From Rhizobium sp. Root1334 (GTDB lineage Bacteria > Pseudomonadota > Alphaproteobacteria > Rhizobiales > Rhizobiaceae), in assembly GCF_001426665.1 (NCBI RefSeq), contig NZ_LMEY01000006.1:100755-164754 (forward strand): a DNA stretch of 64,000 nt, given 5' to 3'. The position numbers were made by a program, and so were the translations under genes. Positions 63,540 to 64,000 of this stretch are shown piece after piece (position 1 is the stretch's first letter; every line of letters begins with the position of its first letter). Below the pieces are notes generated by a model, which searched no databases, had not been told where the DNA came from, and worked only from the letters and a program-made list of their open reading frames with translations.

Positions 63540-64000
63540 TTACGGTTTGAATTCCAGGACATCGCTGGCGGCCCAGCCGAGACAAACGGCAGATCCGGCC
63601 TCCAGTTGGCTATGCGCAGACGGATCGTGATCGAAAACCCGCAGCAGCGCATCGCCAAGCGATGCGACCCGGACCTCGTAGACGACCCTCTCTCCCTCGA
63701 AAATGGCGTCCACGACCAGCCCTTCGACAATCATGTCGGTCCCGGCCAACCCGTCGCGGGTGGCAGCGATGCGGATTTTTTCCGCCCGGATTGCCCGGCG
63801 CTCGCCGCCCTGTGCATCGAGAAAATTCGTAACACCTATAAAATTGGCAACAAAAGCGTTCGAGGGGCTCCGATAGGTCTCGGCCGGCCGCGCCTTCTGC
63901 TGGATTTCCCCACCGTCCATGACGATGATCTCGTCGGACACGACCAATGCCTCCCTCTGGTCGTGGGTCACGTTGATCGTGGTCACGCCGAGCTCGCGCT
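63540..64000 (-). CDS. ABC transporter ATP-binding protein, PotA-like (partial)
   Basis: The frame runs off the window end. The visible C-terminal part starts RELGVTTINVTHDQREAL (switch-region His in the H-loop), continues with the usual DEIIVMDGGEIQQ strand and Y-R-S-P-S-N-A-F-V-A-N-F-I-G segment, and ends in a TOBE-like domain. The Walker A, signature and Walker B motifs lie beyond the window. The GTG-started frame from 63986 is only an artefact of the cut. Confidence 0.88.
   Translation of the reverse strand, partial: RELGVTTINVTHDQREALVVSDEIIVMDGGEIQQKARPAETYRSPSNAFVANFIGVTNFLDAQGGERRAIRAEKIRIAATRDGLAGTDMIVEGLVVDAIFEGERVVYEVRVASLGDALLRVFDHDPSAHSQLEAGSAVCLGWAASDVLEFKP

Overview
The window looks like a chromosome or large-replicon segment from an alphaproteobacterium of the Rhizobiales, most likely Rhizobiaceae. 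The reasons are the gene families, a RIME-like intergenic repeat (62269-62368), and at least eight promoters of the EcfG general-stress type (GGAAC, 16-17 bases, CGTT). No tRNA, rRNA, CRISPR array, insertion sequence or prophage was recognised.

Layout. 1-5.8 kb: the tail of a repeat-rich protein, a PepSY protein with a PhoP/PhoQ-like two-component pair, then an ArsR regulator with two SRPBCC proteins and an MFS transporter. 5.9-11 kb: an AcoR-like sigma-54 activator, a textbook -24/-12 promoter, a butanediol-dehydrogenase-like enzyme and an NTF2-like/flavin monooxygenase fusion. 11.3-14.6 kb: a YeiH-type transporter, a LysR regulator and cystathionine gamma-synthase. 15.3-23.7 kb: a dense block of small envelope and stress genes (BON, DUF1328, PRC-barrel, CsbD, DUF3309, glycine-zipper lipoprotein), most behind EcfG-type promoters, including a small protein that resembles the anti-sigma factor NepR. 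24-25.8 kb: a divergent LysR/isochorismatase-family pair.

26-55.8 kb is the centrepiece, an amino-acid-decarboxylase or acid-resistance island. It holds aspartate 4-decarboxylase with the aspartate:alanine antiporter AspT and an unusual 903-residue Orn/Lys/Arg decarboxylase; a SpeF-type ornithine decarboxylase with PotE; and an AdiA-type arginine decarboxylase with AdiC plus an orphan periplasmic binding protein. Around these lie a membrane-anchored regulator built like CadC, two SulP transporters, a K+-channel-like protein, PPK2, an AI-2E-family permease, DUF2950/DUF3300 and YiaW/HlyD pairs, and two uncharacterised small genes. An 11-base box (AAGTA, any base, GTTAC) occurs in three exact copies and one near copy, all in noncoding DNA of this island, and links the aspartate and arginine systems with the two uncharacterised genes.

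56-64 kb: a tightly coupled catabolic operon on the minus strand. It encodes a PotABCD-type ABC transporter (ATPase cut by the window end), a histidinol-dehydrogenase paralogue with altered metal ligands, a zinc alcohol dehydrogenase, a HutC-like GntR regulator and an APH-fold kinase. Its substrate cannot be named from sequence.
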